10,621 nt of DNA, taken from positions 1 through 10,621 of the forward strand of contig JAJZDF010000011.1 in assembly GCA_021828715.1 (NCBI GenBank). The letters are read 5' to 3'. Below are positions 1 to 7,085 of the stretch, in pieces. Source of the stretch: Thermoplasmata archaeon. Its GTDB lineage: Archaea > Thermoplasmatota > Thermoplasmata > Lutacidiplasmatales > UBA184. Positions within the stretch are counted from its first letter, which is position 1. Each line of letters begins with the position of its first letter. The notes under the pieces were generated by a model, which worked only from the letters and a program-made list of their open reading frames with translations, did not search any database and was not told where the DNA came from. The position numbers and the translations under genes were made by a program.

Positions 1-698
1 GGCGCGACGCCGTGCGCGCCGACGGCGGGGCGCCGGCGGTGGTCGCCGAGTTCAAGCGCCGCTCCCCCGGCGCCGACGTTCCGGAGCTTCCCGGACGGAG
101 TCCGCGCGACTTCGCCGCGCGGCTCGCCGCCAGCCCGGTACGGGCGTATTCGTGCCTGGCTGCGATCCCGGAGTTCGGCGGGAGCCCCGCCGACGTCCGG
201 GCGCTGGCCGAGGCGACCGCGCGGCCGGTCCTCTTCAAGGACTTCGTGATCGCGCCGAAGCAGATCGAGGCGGCGTACCGGGCGGGCGCCTCGGCCGTCC
301 TGTTGATCGCCCGGCTGGCGACACTCGGGCTCCTGGATACGCCCCTGCCGGCGCTCGCCCGGGCGGCGCACGCCCGGGGGCTGGACGTGGTCCTCGAGTG
401 GCACGATCGCGCGGAGTTAAGGGAGACCGCGGACGTTCCCGCCGACGTGTTCGCGGTGAACGTCCGGGACCTGAAGTCGCTCGCGATCCGCCGGGACGTC
501 GCCGCCGAGACGATCCGGGCCGCCGCCGACCGTCGCCCGCTCGTCGGGCTCAGCGGCGTCGACGGGCCGGCGGAGGCGCGGGCGTTCTGGGCACTCGGGG
601 TCGACGCGATCGTCGTGGGATCGGCCGTCGCGCGGGCGGAGGACCCCGCGGCGTTCGTCCGGTCCCTGCTTCCGCGGCCGGAGGGGGGAACGCCGTGA
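1..698 (+). CDS. trpC: Indole-3-glycerol phosphate synthase, 5' end cut by window edge
   Basis: This enzyme closes carboxyphenylamino-deoxyribulose phosphate to indole-3-glycerol phosphate in tryptophan synthesis, using a TIM barrel. Numbered from the GTG at 12, the family motifs are AEFKRRSP (E13, K15), LFKDF (K76, matching catalytic Lys110 of the Sulfolobus enzyme), VLEWHD (E129, matching Glu159), VNVRDL (N150, R152) and a C-terminal VVGSAV phosphate site. The frame is open to the left edge, and the first conserved motif comes only about 13 residues after that GTG, where the family normally has some 45-50 residues. I therefore treat the gene as partial with its true start outside the window. 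One oddity is that the usual ESGI motif reads LSGV: codon 549-551 is Leu where the family has Glu (Glu210 in Sulfolobus). The stop TGA overlaps the trpF start. Confidence 0.93.
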   Translation, partial: RDAVRADGGAPAVVAEFKRRSPGADVPELPGRSPRDFAARLAASPVRAYSCLAAIPEFGGSPADVRALAEATARPVLFKDFVIAPKQIEAAYRAGASAVLLIARLATLGLLDTPLPALARAAHARGLDVVLEWHDRAELRETADVPADVFAVNVRDLKSLAIRRDVAAETIRAAADRRPLVGLSGVDGPAEARAFWALGVDAIVVGSAVARAEDPAAFVRSLLPRPEGGTP

Positions 699-1345
699 GG
701 ACGTTCGTCAAGTTCTGCGGGCTCAGCGACCCGGCCCTGCTCCCCGAAGTTCCCGAGGGCGGCGCGGCGGGATTCGTGGTCGACGTGCCCGATTCTCCGC
801 GCTCGGTCTCGATCGAGCGGGCCGCCGAGCTCGTCGCCGCCCTCCCGCCCGACCGGGAGGCGTGGGCGGTCGCGGTCGCGCCGAGCGCGGGTACGATCCG
901 TCGGCTGTTCGATGAGGTCGGGGTGGACCGGATCCAGGTCTACGGGCCGATCCCGACCGGGCTCGACTACCTCGAGAGCCACCATCTGGTCCCGTCGATC
1001 CCGGTCGGTCCGCTCCCCCCCGACCGTCCGTTGCCGGCGCTCCCGCCGGTCGAGACCTCCCCCCGCCTCCACCTGGACGCGGCCGGCGCGCCGGTCCCGG
1101 GCGGGAGCGGCGTGCGCGCCGACTGGGAGGTGTGCGCCCGGATCGTGGACGCCCATCCCGGCCGCAAGTTCGTGCTCGGGGGCGGCCTGACGCCGGAATC
1201 GGTCGCCGACGCGCTGGGGTCGGTCCGGCCGTGGGGGGTCGACGTCTCCACGGGCATCGAGTCGGCGCCGGGCGTGAAGGATCCCGAACGGATGCGGGCG
1301 TTCGTCCGGGCGGTCGAAGCGTTCGAGGCGGGGGGCCATGCCTAG
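695..1345 (+). CDS. trpF: Phosphoribosylanthranilate isomerase
   Basis: TrpF converts phosphoribosylanthranilate to carboxyphenylamino-deoxyribulose phosphate, the substrate of TrpC. The 216-residue product has the family's usual length. It shows the N-terminal KFCGL with catalytic Cys8, the LHLDAA segment with Asp128 (matching the catalytic Asp of the Thermotoga enzyme), the glycine-rich GGGLTPESV near 162-170 and [10 protein letters not shown] followed by PGVKD near 181-196, all TrpF hallmarks. The GTG start overlaps the trpC stop as GTGA and has a strong ribosome site, GGAGGGGGG at 680-688, six bases upstream. The frame is open further upstream, but that part is only the antiframe of trpC. 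The usual QLHG motif reads QVYG here, and the stretch after it is rich in proline, so the enzyme is divergent in its middle. The stop is TAG, overlapping trpB by eight bases. Confidence 0.93.
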   Translation: MRTFVKFCGLSDPALLPEVPEGGAAGFVVDVPDSPRSVSIERAAELVAALPPDREAWAVAVAPSAGTIRRLFDEVGVDRIQVYGPIPTGLDYLESHHLVPSIPVGPLPPDRPLPALPPVETSPRLHLDAAGAPVPGGSGVRADWEVCARIVDAHPGRKFVLGGGLTPESVADALGSVRPWGVDVSTGIESAPGVKDPERMRAFVRAVEAFEAGGHA

Positions 1346-2498
1346 GAGGTACGGGCGCTACGGGGGCGCCTACGTCCCCGAGACGCTCGTCCCCGCCCTC
1401 GAGGAGCTCGAGCGGACGTGGCGGGCGGCGCGCCGGGATCCGGCGTTCCGGCGGGAGCTCGCGCGGCGATCGACGACCCTCGGCGGGCGACCCACCCCCC
1501 TCTACTTCGCCGAGAACCTGACCCGGCGCGCCGGCGGCGCGGAGATCTGGCTGAAGCGCGAGGACCTGGTGCACGGCGGGGCCCACAAGTTCAACAACGC
1601 CCTCGGCCAGGGGCTCCTCGCCCGGCGGATGGGCAAGCCGCGCCTGATCGCCGAGACCGGGGCCGGCCAGCACGGCGTCGCGACGGCGATGGTCGGCGCC
1701 GCCCTCGGGCTCCGTACGGAGGTCTACATGGGCTCCGTCGACATGGAGCGCCAGCGGCCGAACGTCGAGCGGATGCGGCTGCTCGGCGCCGAGGTCCATC
1801 CGGTGGAGAGCGGGCTCCGCACGTTGAAGGACGCGATCGGCGCCGCGCTGCGCGACTGGATCGAGAACGTCCGGACGACCCACTACCTCCTCGGCTCGGC
1901 GGTCGGGCCCCACCCGTTCCCCTCGATCGTCGCCGAGTTCCAGAGCGTCATCGGTCGCGAGATCCGGTGGCAGTCGCGCCGCGCCTTCGGGAGATTGCCG
2001 GACCTCGTCGTGGCGTGCGTCGGCGGCGGCTCGAACGCGATCGGCACCTTCCATCCCCTCCTCCATAGCCGGGTCGAGCTCCTGGGGGTCGAGGCGGGCG
2101 GGGCGTCGGCCCGCTCCGGAGGGGCGGCGTCGCTCTCCCGCGGACGCCCCGGGATCCTCCACGGGGCGTTCACCTACGTCCTCCAGGACGCCGACGGGCA
2201 GGTCGCCGAGACGGAGAGCGTCTCCGCCGGGCTCGACTACGCCGCGGTCGGTCCGGAGCACGCGTGGCTCCGCGACACCGGCCGGGCCCGGTACCTCGCG
2301 GTCCGGGACCGGGACGCGCTCTCCGCGTTCGGCTGGCTCGCCCGGGACGAGGGGATCCTCCCGGCCCTCGAGCCCTCCCACGCGCTCTACGCGGCGGTCC
2401 GCGAGGCGCGCCGACGGCCGCGCGCCCAGCGGATCGTCGTCACGCTCTCGGGTCGGGGCGACAAGGACCTCGAGGTGGTGGCGCGTGCGGCTCGCTGA
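1338..2498 (+). CDS. trpB: Tryptophan synthase beta chain (TrpB1 type)
   Basis: TrpB is the pyridoxal-phosphate subunit that condenses indole with serine to make tryptophan, in complex with TrpA. The 386 residues match the family from end to end. It begins [12 protein letters not shown], typical of TrpB1. The PLP lysine is K84 in HKFNN, the catalytic glutamate is E106 in ETGAGQHG, and the phosphate-binding loop is GGGSNAIG near 229-236. The COMM-domain motif SVSAGLDY (D300) and the C-terminal LSGRGDKD (S371) are intact. Nothing suggests inactivation. The ATG start lies inside the end of trpF, eight bases before its stop codon ends, with a purine-rich stretch at 1325-1335 as ribosome site. The gene lies directly upstream of trpA, as expected for the TrpB1 form that works in the alpha-beta complex. 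Confidence 0.97.
   Translation: MPRRYGRYGGAYVPETLVPALEELERTWRAARRDPAFRRELARRSTTLGGRPTPLYFAENLTRRAGGAEIWLKREDLVHGGAHKFNNALGQGLLARRMGKPRLIAETGAGQHGVATAMVGAALGLRTEVYMGSVDMERQRPNVERMRLLGAEVHPVESGLRTLKDAIGAALRDWIENVRTTHYLLGSAVGPHPFPSIVAEFQSVIGREIRWQSRRAFGRLPDLVVACVGGGSNAIGTFHPLLHSRVELLGVEAGGASARSGGAASLSRGRPGILHGAFTYVLQDADGQVAETESVSAGLDYAAVGPEHAWLRDTGRARYLAVRDRDALSAFGWLARDEGILPALEPSHALYAAVREARRRPRAQRIVVTLSGRGDKDLEVVARAAR
2472..2477 (+). promoter_or_regulatory. Ribosome binding site for trpA
   Basis: GAGGTG lies seven bases before the GTG at 2485, inside the last codons of trpB. It fixes the trpA start and implies translation coupled to trpB. Confidence 0.7.
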
Positions 2499-3264
2499 GG
2501 CGCTGGGGCGGGGGCCGGGCCGGGCGTCGTACCTGGTCCCGTACCTGCTGGTCGACCGGGGCCGGAGCGCGCGGTGGGGCGCGCTGGTCGACGCGCTCCG
2601 GGACGGGGGGGCCGATGCCGTCGAGCTCGGCTTCCCGTTCTCCGATCCGATCGCCGACGGACCGACGCTCGCCGGCGCGAGCGCGCGGGCGCTCGCCGCC
2701 GGCACCCGGTGGTCCGATCTCGTCGCCGCGGTCCGGACGACGGCGACGCGGCTTCCGACCGCCGTGATGACGTACGCAAACCCGGTCTGGCAGCACGGGC
2801 TCGAGCCGGCGACCGCCGAGCTCGGGGCCGCCGGGGCCGAGGCGCTCGTCGTCCCCGACCTCGCGTGGGAGGAGACGGCGCCGTGGCGCCGCGCCGCGCG
2901 GCGGGGCGGTCTCGATCTGGTCGGGTTCCTCGCCCCCGGCCTCTCGGCGGGCCGGACGGCGCGCATCGCCGCCTCGGCCGAGGGATACCTCTATCTCGTC
3001 GCCCGGTACGGCACGACCGGCGGCGGCGCGACCGGGCCGGCCCCGGACCTCCGGGGGATCGTGGCGGCGGCCCACCGGACGCGCCCCGATCTCGCCGTCC
3101 TCGCCGGGTTCGGAGTCGCCGACGTCCGGAGCCGGCGCGCGGCGCTCCGATCGGGCGCCGACGGCGTCATCGTCGGCTCGGCGCTCGAAGGTCGGATCGC
3201 CGCCGGCGCGACGCCGCGGGCGATCGCCCGCTGGCTCCGGGAGCTCCGCGGCCCCGTCGCCTAG
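2485..3264 (+). CDS. trpA: Tryptophan synthase alpha chain
   Basis: TrpA cleaves indole-3-glycerol phosphate and passes indole to TrpB. The 259-residue TIM barrel carries [10 protein letters not shown] followed by IADGP, with catalytic E47 and D58 (Glu49 and Asp60 in Salmonella). It also has [23 protein letters not shown] near the active-site tyrosine, AGFGV and GSALEGRI. The N-terminal segment that usually reads P-F-x-x-x-G-D-P is PYLLVDRG here, so the GDP turn is missing. The product is slightly short for the family. The GTG start overlaps trpB by 14 bases and is supported by a good ribosome site. It is the last gene of the plus-strand operon; its TAG stop overlaps the TAG stop of the convergent endA. 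Confidence 0.95.
   Translation: MRLAEALGRGPGRASYLVPYLLVDRGRSARWGALVDALRDGGADAVELGFPFSDPIADGPTLAGASARALAAGTRWSDLVAAVRTTATRLPTAVMTYANPVWQHGLEPATAELGAAGAEALVVPDLAWEETAPWRRAARRGGLDLVGFLAPGLSAGRTARIAASAEGYLYLVARYGTTGGGATGPAPDLRGIVAAAHRTRPDLAVLAGFGVADVRSRRAALRSGADGVIVGSALEGRIAAGATPRAIARWLRELRGPVA
3261..3264. other. Shared stop codons of convergent trpA and endA (CTAG)
   Basis: TAG at 3262-3264 ends trpA on the plus strand, and the complement of CTA at 3261-3263 ends endA on the minus strand. The two operons therefore meet with a four-base overlap and no intergenic space. I see no oligo-T tract on either strand just past the junction. Confidence 0.95.
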
Positions 3265-4325
3265 GGTCGGATCCGCTCGAGAGAGAGGTAGCGGACCGCA
3301 CCGTCCGGAGCGACCCGACCGAGGAGGTACTCCTTGCGGACCCCCTGGGCGACCCGGACCCCCCCGGCGATCGTCGGCCACCGGGAGAGATGTCCCGCCG
3401 GCACCGCCTGGACGAGGTAGCGGGCGTGGGCGTGCTCGGGGTTCCGGGGGTAGGCGCGGAAGTGGGCCCCGTACTTGAATCCGGTCTTCACGACGAGCTG
3501 CCGGGCCCGGAGATCCCGGTAGGTGGCGAGCCGCTCGGCGAACCCCGGGTCGAGCCGACGCGCCCGCATCTCCAGCCGATCGAACGGCACGGAGCGGCCG
3601 GTCGGCGCCTCCCGAAGCGTCAGCTGGCCGGTGCCGGCGAGGTAGGCGGCCTCCAGGAGCGACAGCTCGAGGCGGCGCCCGATCGCGCTCCCGTAGGCGA
3701 GCGCCCGACCGAGCTCCTCGACGGCGGACGGGTCGTGGACCGTGACGCGGTCGGTCGAGAGCCATCCCTCGACCGGCGCCGGGAGCGGCCGGGGCGGGAG
3801 CGCCCCGTTCGGCGACGGGCGACGCACCCGGTAGTAGGTGAGGTCGGACTCCTCGTCGACGACCCCGAGGAGGAGTTGCTTCTTCGCGGACTGCGCCCGT
3901 TCGGCGACGTCGAAGAGCCGGTCCAGGTCGAACGGCTCCCGCTCGCTGCGCGCCTCGACCCAGAACCGAGAGGGGGTCTTGTGGAGGATCCCTCCTCGCG
4001 GGAGTACCGTGAAGTCGACCGGCGGCGCGCTGGCCCGGACGACGTAGCCGCGCTGGCGGAGGTCGCGGTAGACGAGGTAGCGGACCGCGAACCCCCGGTC
4101 GACCCGGACGGCCCGGCGGAACACCGAAGCCCACGGCACCGGGCGACCCCCGGGCTCGGCGGCCTGGGCCCGCTCCATCTCTGTCAGGTAGACCGCCTCG
4201 TACCGGTCGAGGAGCAGGCTGCCGCCGGGCTGGGGGGTGCCGAAGTATCCCTTCCCGTAGATCCCGCTCGCCTCGACGGGGTCGTCCACCCGGATCGTCG
4301 AATCGGGGAGGAGCCGCCCGCTCAC
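3261..4325 (-). CDS. endA: tRNA-splicing endonuclease, two-domain homodimer type
   Basis: EndA cuts introns out of precursor tRNA at bulge-helix-bulge structures. The 354-residue length is that of the long form, known from Archaeoglobus and Thermoplasma, in which each chain has two copies of the endonuclease fold and two chains form the enzyme. The C-terminal copy has the active site: Y292 in HFRAYP, H300 in HARYLV and K331 in GVRKEYLLG. The N-terminal copy (about 75-168) repeats the pattern RYLVYRDLRQRGY, then VDFTVLPRG, but lacks the His and is presumably structural. RYLVYRDL in the first copy matches RLATYRDL in the second, showing the internal duplication. The GTG start overlaps the pyrE stop as GTGA. 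It is the last gene of the minus-strand operon. Known two-copy architecture and visible catalytic residues make the call firm; which tRNAs it serves is not visible here. Confidence 0.93.
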   Translation of the reverse strand: MSGRLLPDSTIRVDDPVEASGIYGKGYFGTPQPGGSLLLDRYEAVYLTEMERAQAAEPGGRPVPWASVFRRAVRVDRGFAVRYLVYRDLRQRGYVVRASAPPVDFTVLPRGGILHKTPSRFWVEARSEREPFDLDRLFDVAERAQSAKKQLLLGVVDEESDLTYYRVRRPSPNGALPPRPLPAPVEGWLSTDRVTVHDPSAVEELGRALAYGSAIGRRLELSLLEAAYLAGTGQLTLREAPTGRSVPFDRLEMRARRLDPGFAERLATYRDLRARQLVVKTGFKYGAHFRAYPRNPEHAHARYLVQAVPAGHLSRWPTIAGGVRVAQGVRKEYLLGRVAPDGAVRYLSLERIRP

Positions 4326-4867
4326 GACCGGGCTCCGCGGAGGTCGCGGAGCGTGGCGAGCGCCTCGAGGCGGATCCCGGTGGCGGCGAGCGCTTCCGTC
4401 GCCCCGGACTCCCGGTCCACGACGACGAGCGCCCGGTCGACGGTGCCGCCGGCCGCCCGCACGATCTCGACCGACCGGAGGGAGCTGGCCCCGGTCGTGG
4501 CGACGTCCTCGATCAAGAGGACCCGGCAGCCGGCGGGGATCTCCCCCTCGAACGGCTGCCGGGTCCCGTGCTCCTTGGCGGCCTTCCGCACGACGACGTA
4601 CGGGCGCCCGGTCCGGAGCGCCGTGGCGACGACGAGCGGAACCGCCCCGAGCTCCATCCCCGCGAGCCGCTCCGCATCGCCGACCCGGGCCGCGAGGGCC
4701 CGGGCCATGAGGTCGAGGCTGCGCGGCTCGGTCCAGGCCCGCTTCACGTCGACATAGACGTCGCTCGCGGCGCCGGAGGAGAGCGTGAACGCGCCGAAGC
4801 GGACCGCCCCGGTGTCGAGCAGCATCCGCTCGATCTCGGCGCGCGAGGGGGGGGGCGCGTCGCTCAC
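4322..4867 (-). CDS. pyrE: Orotate phosphoribosyltransferase
   Basis: PyrE joins orotate to PRPP to give orotidine monophosphate in de novo pyrimidine synthesis. The 181-residue product has the full short archaeal form. It shows FTLSSGAASDVYVD near 27-40, the flexible-loop lysines in VRKAAKEHG (K95, K98) and the type I PRPP-binding motif VLLIEDVATTG near 116-126. The frame is open much further upstream, but that part is antiframe to carS. I chose the GTG at 4867 because AAGGTG lies five bases before it, it overlaps the carS stop as GTGA, and the protein then has family length. It sits between carS and endA. Its pathway leads to CTP, which CarS consumes, so joint expression with carS makes biochemical sense (inference). 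Confidence 0.94.
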   Translation of the reverse strand: MSDAPPPSRAEIERMLLDTGAVRFGAFTLSSGAASDVYVDVKRAWTEPRSLDLMARALAARVGDAERLAGMELGAVPLVVATALRTGRPYVVVRKAAKEHGTRQPFEGEIPAGCRVLLIEDVATTGASSLRSVEIVRAAGGTVDRALVVVDRESGATEALAATGIRLEALATLRDLRGARS

Positions 4868-5442
4868 CAGGGCACCTTCTTCAACCCCGCCTTGTAGCCG
4901 ACCCAGTTGAAGGCGGCGTGCAGCCCGAGCGTGTAGACGAGGAGCCATAAGACCGCTTCCCAGCTCCCGAAGACCCCGACGAACAGCGCGGGGTAGGCGG
5001 CGAGCCCGACCGCGATCGGGACGAGGACGAACGGGAGCTGATCGAGGAGGAGCGTCCGGGCCCCGCTCGGCCGGCCGAGCCGGCGCTTCACGAACGACCC
5101 GAACGCGTCCCCGGTCATCGCGCCGAACGTGAGGAGCGCCGCGAGCGGCACGGCCGCCGCGACCGACGGGGCGAGCACCGGCACGAGCCGGAGGTACGGC
5201 GGGGCGGCGAGGATCAGCCCCGCCTCCAACAGGGCGACGGGCAGGGCAACGAGGCTGCCGAAGAGGAATCCGGACCACGTCTTCGAGGAGCCCAGGATCC
5301 GACGCCCGTCCCCCCGCCAGTTCCGTCCGAGGTCCATCGGCGGCCCCCGGCCCCGCGGGATCGTCGCGATCGCGTTCGCGACGTACGACGGGAGGAGGAG
5401 CCAGAGGACCGCGAGGGCGCTGCCGAAGATCGGGGCGAGCAC
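4864..5442 (-). CDS. carS: CDP-archaeol synthase (CarS, former DUF46)
   Basis: CarS transfers CMP from CTP to digeranylgeranylglyceryl phosphate, giving CDP-archaeol, the precursor for polar head groups. It acts in the cytoplasmic membrane. The 192 residues carry the family signature: LPSYVANA near 17-24, MDLG with GDGRRILGSSKTW near 36-56, GDAFGSFVKRRLG near 111-123, LLLDQLPF near 131-138 and the C-terminal FNWVGY. About five hydrophobic segments can be seen (near 7-24, 57-80, 84-110, 137-157, 160-180). The GTG start lies 12 bases after the TAG stop of the peptidase gene and in the same frame, with no in-frame start between them. No good ribosome site is spaced correctly: GAGGGG ends 15 bases upstream. 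Start by reinitiation after the upstream gene is plausible. Function is assigned from family motifs and is firm. Confidence 0.93.
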   Translation of the reverse strand: MLAPIFGSALAVLWLLLPSYVANAIATIPRGRGPPMDLGRNWRGDGRRILGSSKTWSGFLFGSLVALPVALLEAGLILAAPPYLRLVPVLAPSVAAAVPLAALLTFGAMTGDAFGSFVKRRLGRPSGARTLLLDQLPFVLVPIAVGLAAYPALFVGVFGSWEAVLWLLVYTLGLHAAFNWVGYKAGLKKVPW

Positions 5443-5454
5443 GGGACGGCGACG

Positions 5455-7071
5455 CTACCCCTCGCGGACGAACCGCTCGATCGCGGTCGCCACGCCGGCG
5501 AGCAGGCGCGGGTCGACGCTCTCCTCGGCGTCGTGGATCCGGGCCGTGACGTCCATGCTGCCGAAGACGACCGCCGGCAGGGGGCGCCCGTTCGGGGCGC
5601 TGAGCCCGCGGACCGCGCTCGCGTCGGTCCCGCCGTACTCCCCGACGATCCCGGGGGAGCCGACCGTTTCGGCCAGGATCCGCTGGAGCCGGGTCGCGGT
5701 CGGATCGCCGCTCGGGAGCGCGTAGCCGGAGCGACAGCGGCCGGGGGGGGCCTCGATACGGCCGTGCGGGGCCCGGGCGGCGGCGCCGTTCCGGACGTAG
5801 GAAAGCGCCGCCGAAAGGCCGGCGTCGAGCTCCATCTCGGGCGGGAGCCGGAGGTCGACCGAGAACGTGGTCGGCGCCGCAGCGTTCCCGTCGATCCAGC
5901 CCCGATCGACCGCGGCCCGGAGCAGCGCCAGCGTCGCCGGGACCGGGTTGTGCCCGCGGTGGGGGTAGCCCCCGTGGGTCGCCTCGCCGACGATCTGGAT
6001 GGCCCGGGCTCCCGCCGGCACGGGGAGGGCGGTCGTGCCGTCCGCTTCGAGCCGGAACGGAGGGGCCACGAGCGCCTCCAGCCCCGCGACGAGTCCGGCG
6101 ACGTCGGCGTCGGGGCCGGCGAGGAGGAGCGTCACCGCCCGGGCCACCTGGTTCGCGGCGTCGCTCTCGGCGTGGATGCCGGCCAGGCGTACCCCCCCGC
6201 CGTCCGTCGGTGCGGCGTCCCGGTCGAACTTCGTCACGGTCCCCCGTCCCGTGATCACCGCCTCCGGCGCATGGCGGTTCGGCCAGTCGGGAGAAGGGAG
6301 CGCCGACTTCCAGGTCCGCGCGAGCTCGTGGAGCCCGACCAGGACGTCCCCGTAGGCGGTCGCCTCGCGCAGCGGGACCGGCCGGTCGAACGAGGCCTCG
6401 AGGAAGGCGACCCCGCTCGAGCCGGCGATCGTCTCCGGGCCGGCGTCGGGGATGAGGACGACGTCGCCGGCGAGGAGCCGGTCGCGGCTCCCGGGGGGGA
6501 GCGCCGCGTCGTGGTGCTTTACCGCCTCGATGCCCCCCTCGCCCCCGGTCTCCTCGTCGCAGCAGGCGAGCAGGCGCACGTTCCGGGGCGGGCGGGGCCC
6601 GTCCGCCAGCCGGGCCAGCGCCAGGAGGGATCCGACGACCCCGCTGCCGAGGTCGTCGTTCGATCCGCGGGCGTACAGCCGGCCGTCCGCCCGGGCGGTG
6701 AGGGTGTGCGGGGGGCTCTTCCAGCGGGTTCGTTGCTCCGTGGGGACCGGGACGACATCGTAGTGAGCGAGGACGAGGACCGTCTCCGGCGCGCCGATGT
6801 CGAGGTCGGCGACGACGTTCGGCCGGGGCAGTCCGTGCCAGTCACCGGGGACATCCCCCTCGGTGACCGGGTCGTAGATCCGCGTCGACAGCCCGCGGGA
6901 GCGCGCCGCCCGGACGATCGCGTCGGCGGTCCGGAGGTAGTTCGGCTTCTCCCAGCGTTGGTGGCCGGGATCCTCGAGGTTCGTCGGGGCGAGCGCGACC
7001 AGCTGCGCCAGCAGCCGGAGCCCCTCCTCGCCGAGAACGGCGGCGGCATCGGGGTTCGGATCCTCGGACAT
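5455..7071 (-). CDS. M20 family metallopeptidase (ArgE/DapE-like), substrate unknown
   Basis: This is a cytoplasmic two-zinc hydrolase of the M20 family, which includes peptidases, aminoacylases and deacetylases. With the ATG at 7071 the product has 538 residues. All metal and catalytic positions can be seen: H103 in LAHYDVV, the bridging D139 in RGSNDD, E173 (base) and E174 in DEETGG, D209 in IPDAG and H513 in RIHDAEES. The lid domain has the usual THGGYPHRGHNP (H366). No signal peptide or membrane segment is seen. It is longer than most M20 enzymes (about 400 residues), with extra sequence near 225-300. A GTG 12 bases upstream is in frame but lacks a ribosome site, whereas the ATG has AGGTGGG seven bases before it. 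The gene lies between the DUF2070 gene and carS, so its substrate may be lipid-related, but that is only inferred from position. Confidence 0.88.
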   Translation of the reverse strand: MSEDPNPDAAAVLGEEGLRLLAQLVALAPTNLEDPGHQRWEKPNYLRTADAIVRAARSRGLSTRIYDPVTEGDVPGDWHGLPRPNVVADLDIGAPETVLVLAHYDVVPVPTEQRTRWKSPPHTLTARADGRLYARGSNDDLGSGVVGSLLALARLADGPRPPRNVRLLACCDEETGGEGGIEAVKHHDAALPPGSRDRLLAGDVVLIPDAGPETIAGSSGVAFLEASFDRPVPLREATAYGDVLVGLHELARTWKSALPSPDWPNRHAPEAVITGRGTVTKFDRDAAPTDGGGVRLAGIHAESDAANQVARAVTLLLAGPDADVAGLVAGLEALVAPPFRLEADGTTALPVPAGARAIQIVGEATHGGYPHRGHNPVPATLALLRAAVDRGWIDGNAAAPTTFSVDLRLPPEMELDAGLSAALSYVRNGAAARAPHGRIEAPPGRCRSGYALPSGDPTATRLQRILAETVGSPGIVGEYGGTDASAVRGLSAPNGRPLPAVVFGSMDVTARIHDAEESVDPRLLAGVATAIERFVREG

Positions 7072-7078
7072 GTTTCGA

Positions 7079-7085
7079 CCCACCT
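7079..7085 (-). promoter_or_regulatory. Ribosome binding site for the M20 peptidase gene
   Basis: On the minus strand AGGTGGG lies seven bases before the ATG at 7071 and overlaps the TAG stop of the DUF2070 gene. It decides for the ATG over the GTG at 7083, which directly abuts that stop. Confidence 0.7.

Noticed and set aside
723..2966. A 747-codon minus-strand open frame opposite trpF, trpB and trpA
   Set aside because: Arg/Pro-rich product without motifs, lying fully antisense to three well-matched trp genes.
3216..3231. Perfect 16-base palindrome GCGGGCGATCGCCCGC near the end of trpA, considered as terminator or operator
   Set aside because: No loop and no following T tract. At this base composition I estimate a perfect 16-base palindrome is expected by chance roughly once in a window of this size.
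2574..4757. A 727-codon plus-strand open frame across trpA, endA and pyrE
   Set aside because: It is out of frame with trpA and antisense to endA and pyrE; composition is that of a GC-driven shadow.
5455..5457. TAG between the M20 gene and carS as a pyrrolysine codon
   Set aside because: TAG also ends trpF, trpA, endA and the DUF2070 gene, so it serves as an ordinary stop. Both M20 and CarS are complete on either side of it, and no pyrrolysine genes are in the window.
7071..7083. GTG at 7083 as start of the M20 gene
   Set aside because: It abuts the DUF2070 stop codon and has no ribosome site, whereas the ATG at 7071 has AGGTGGG seven bases upstream.
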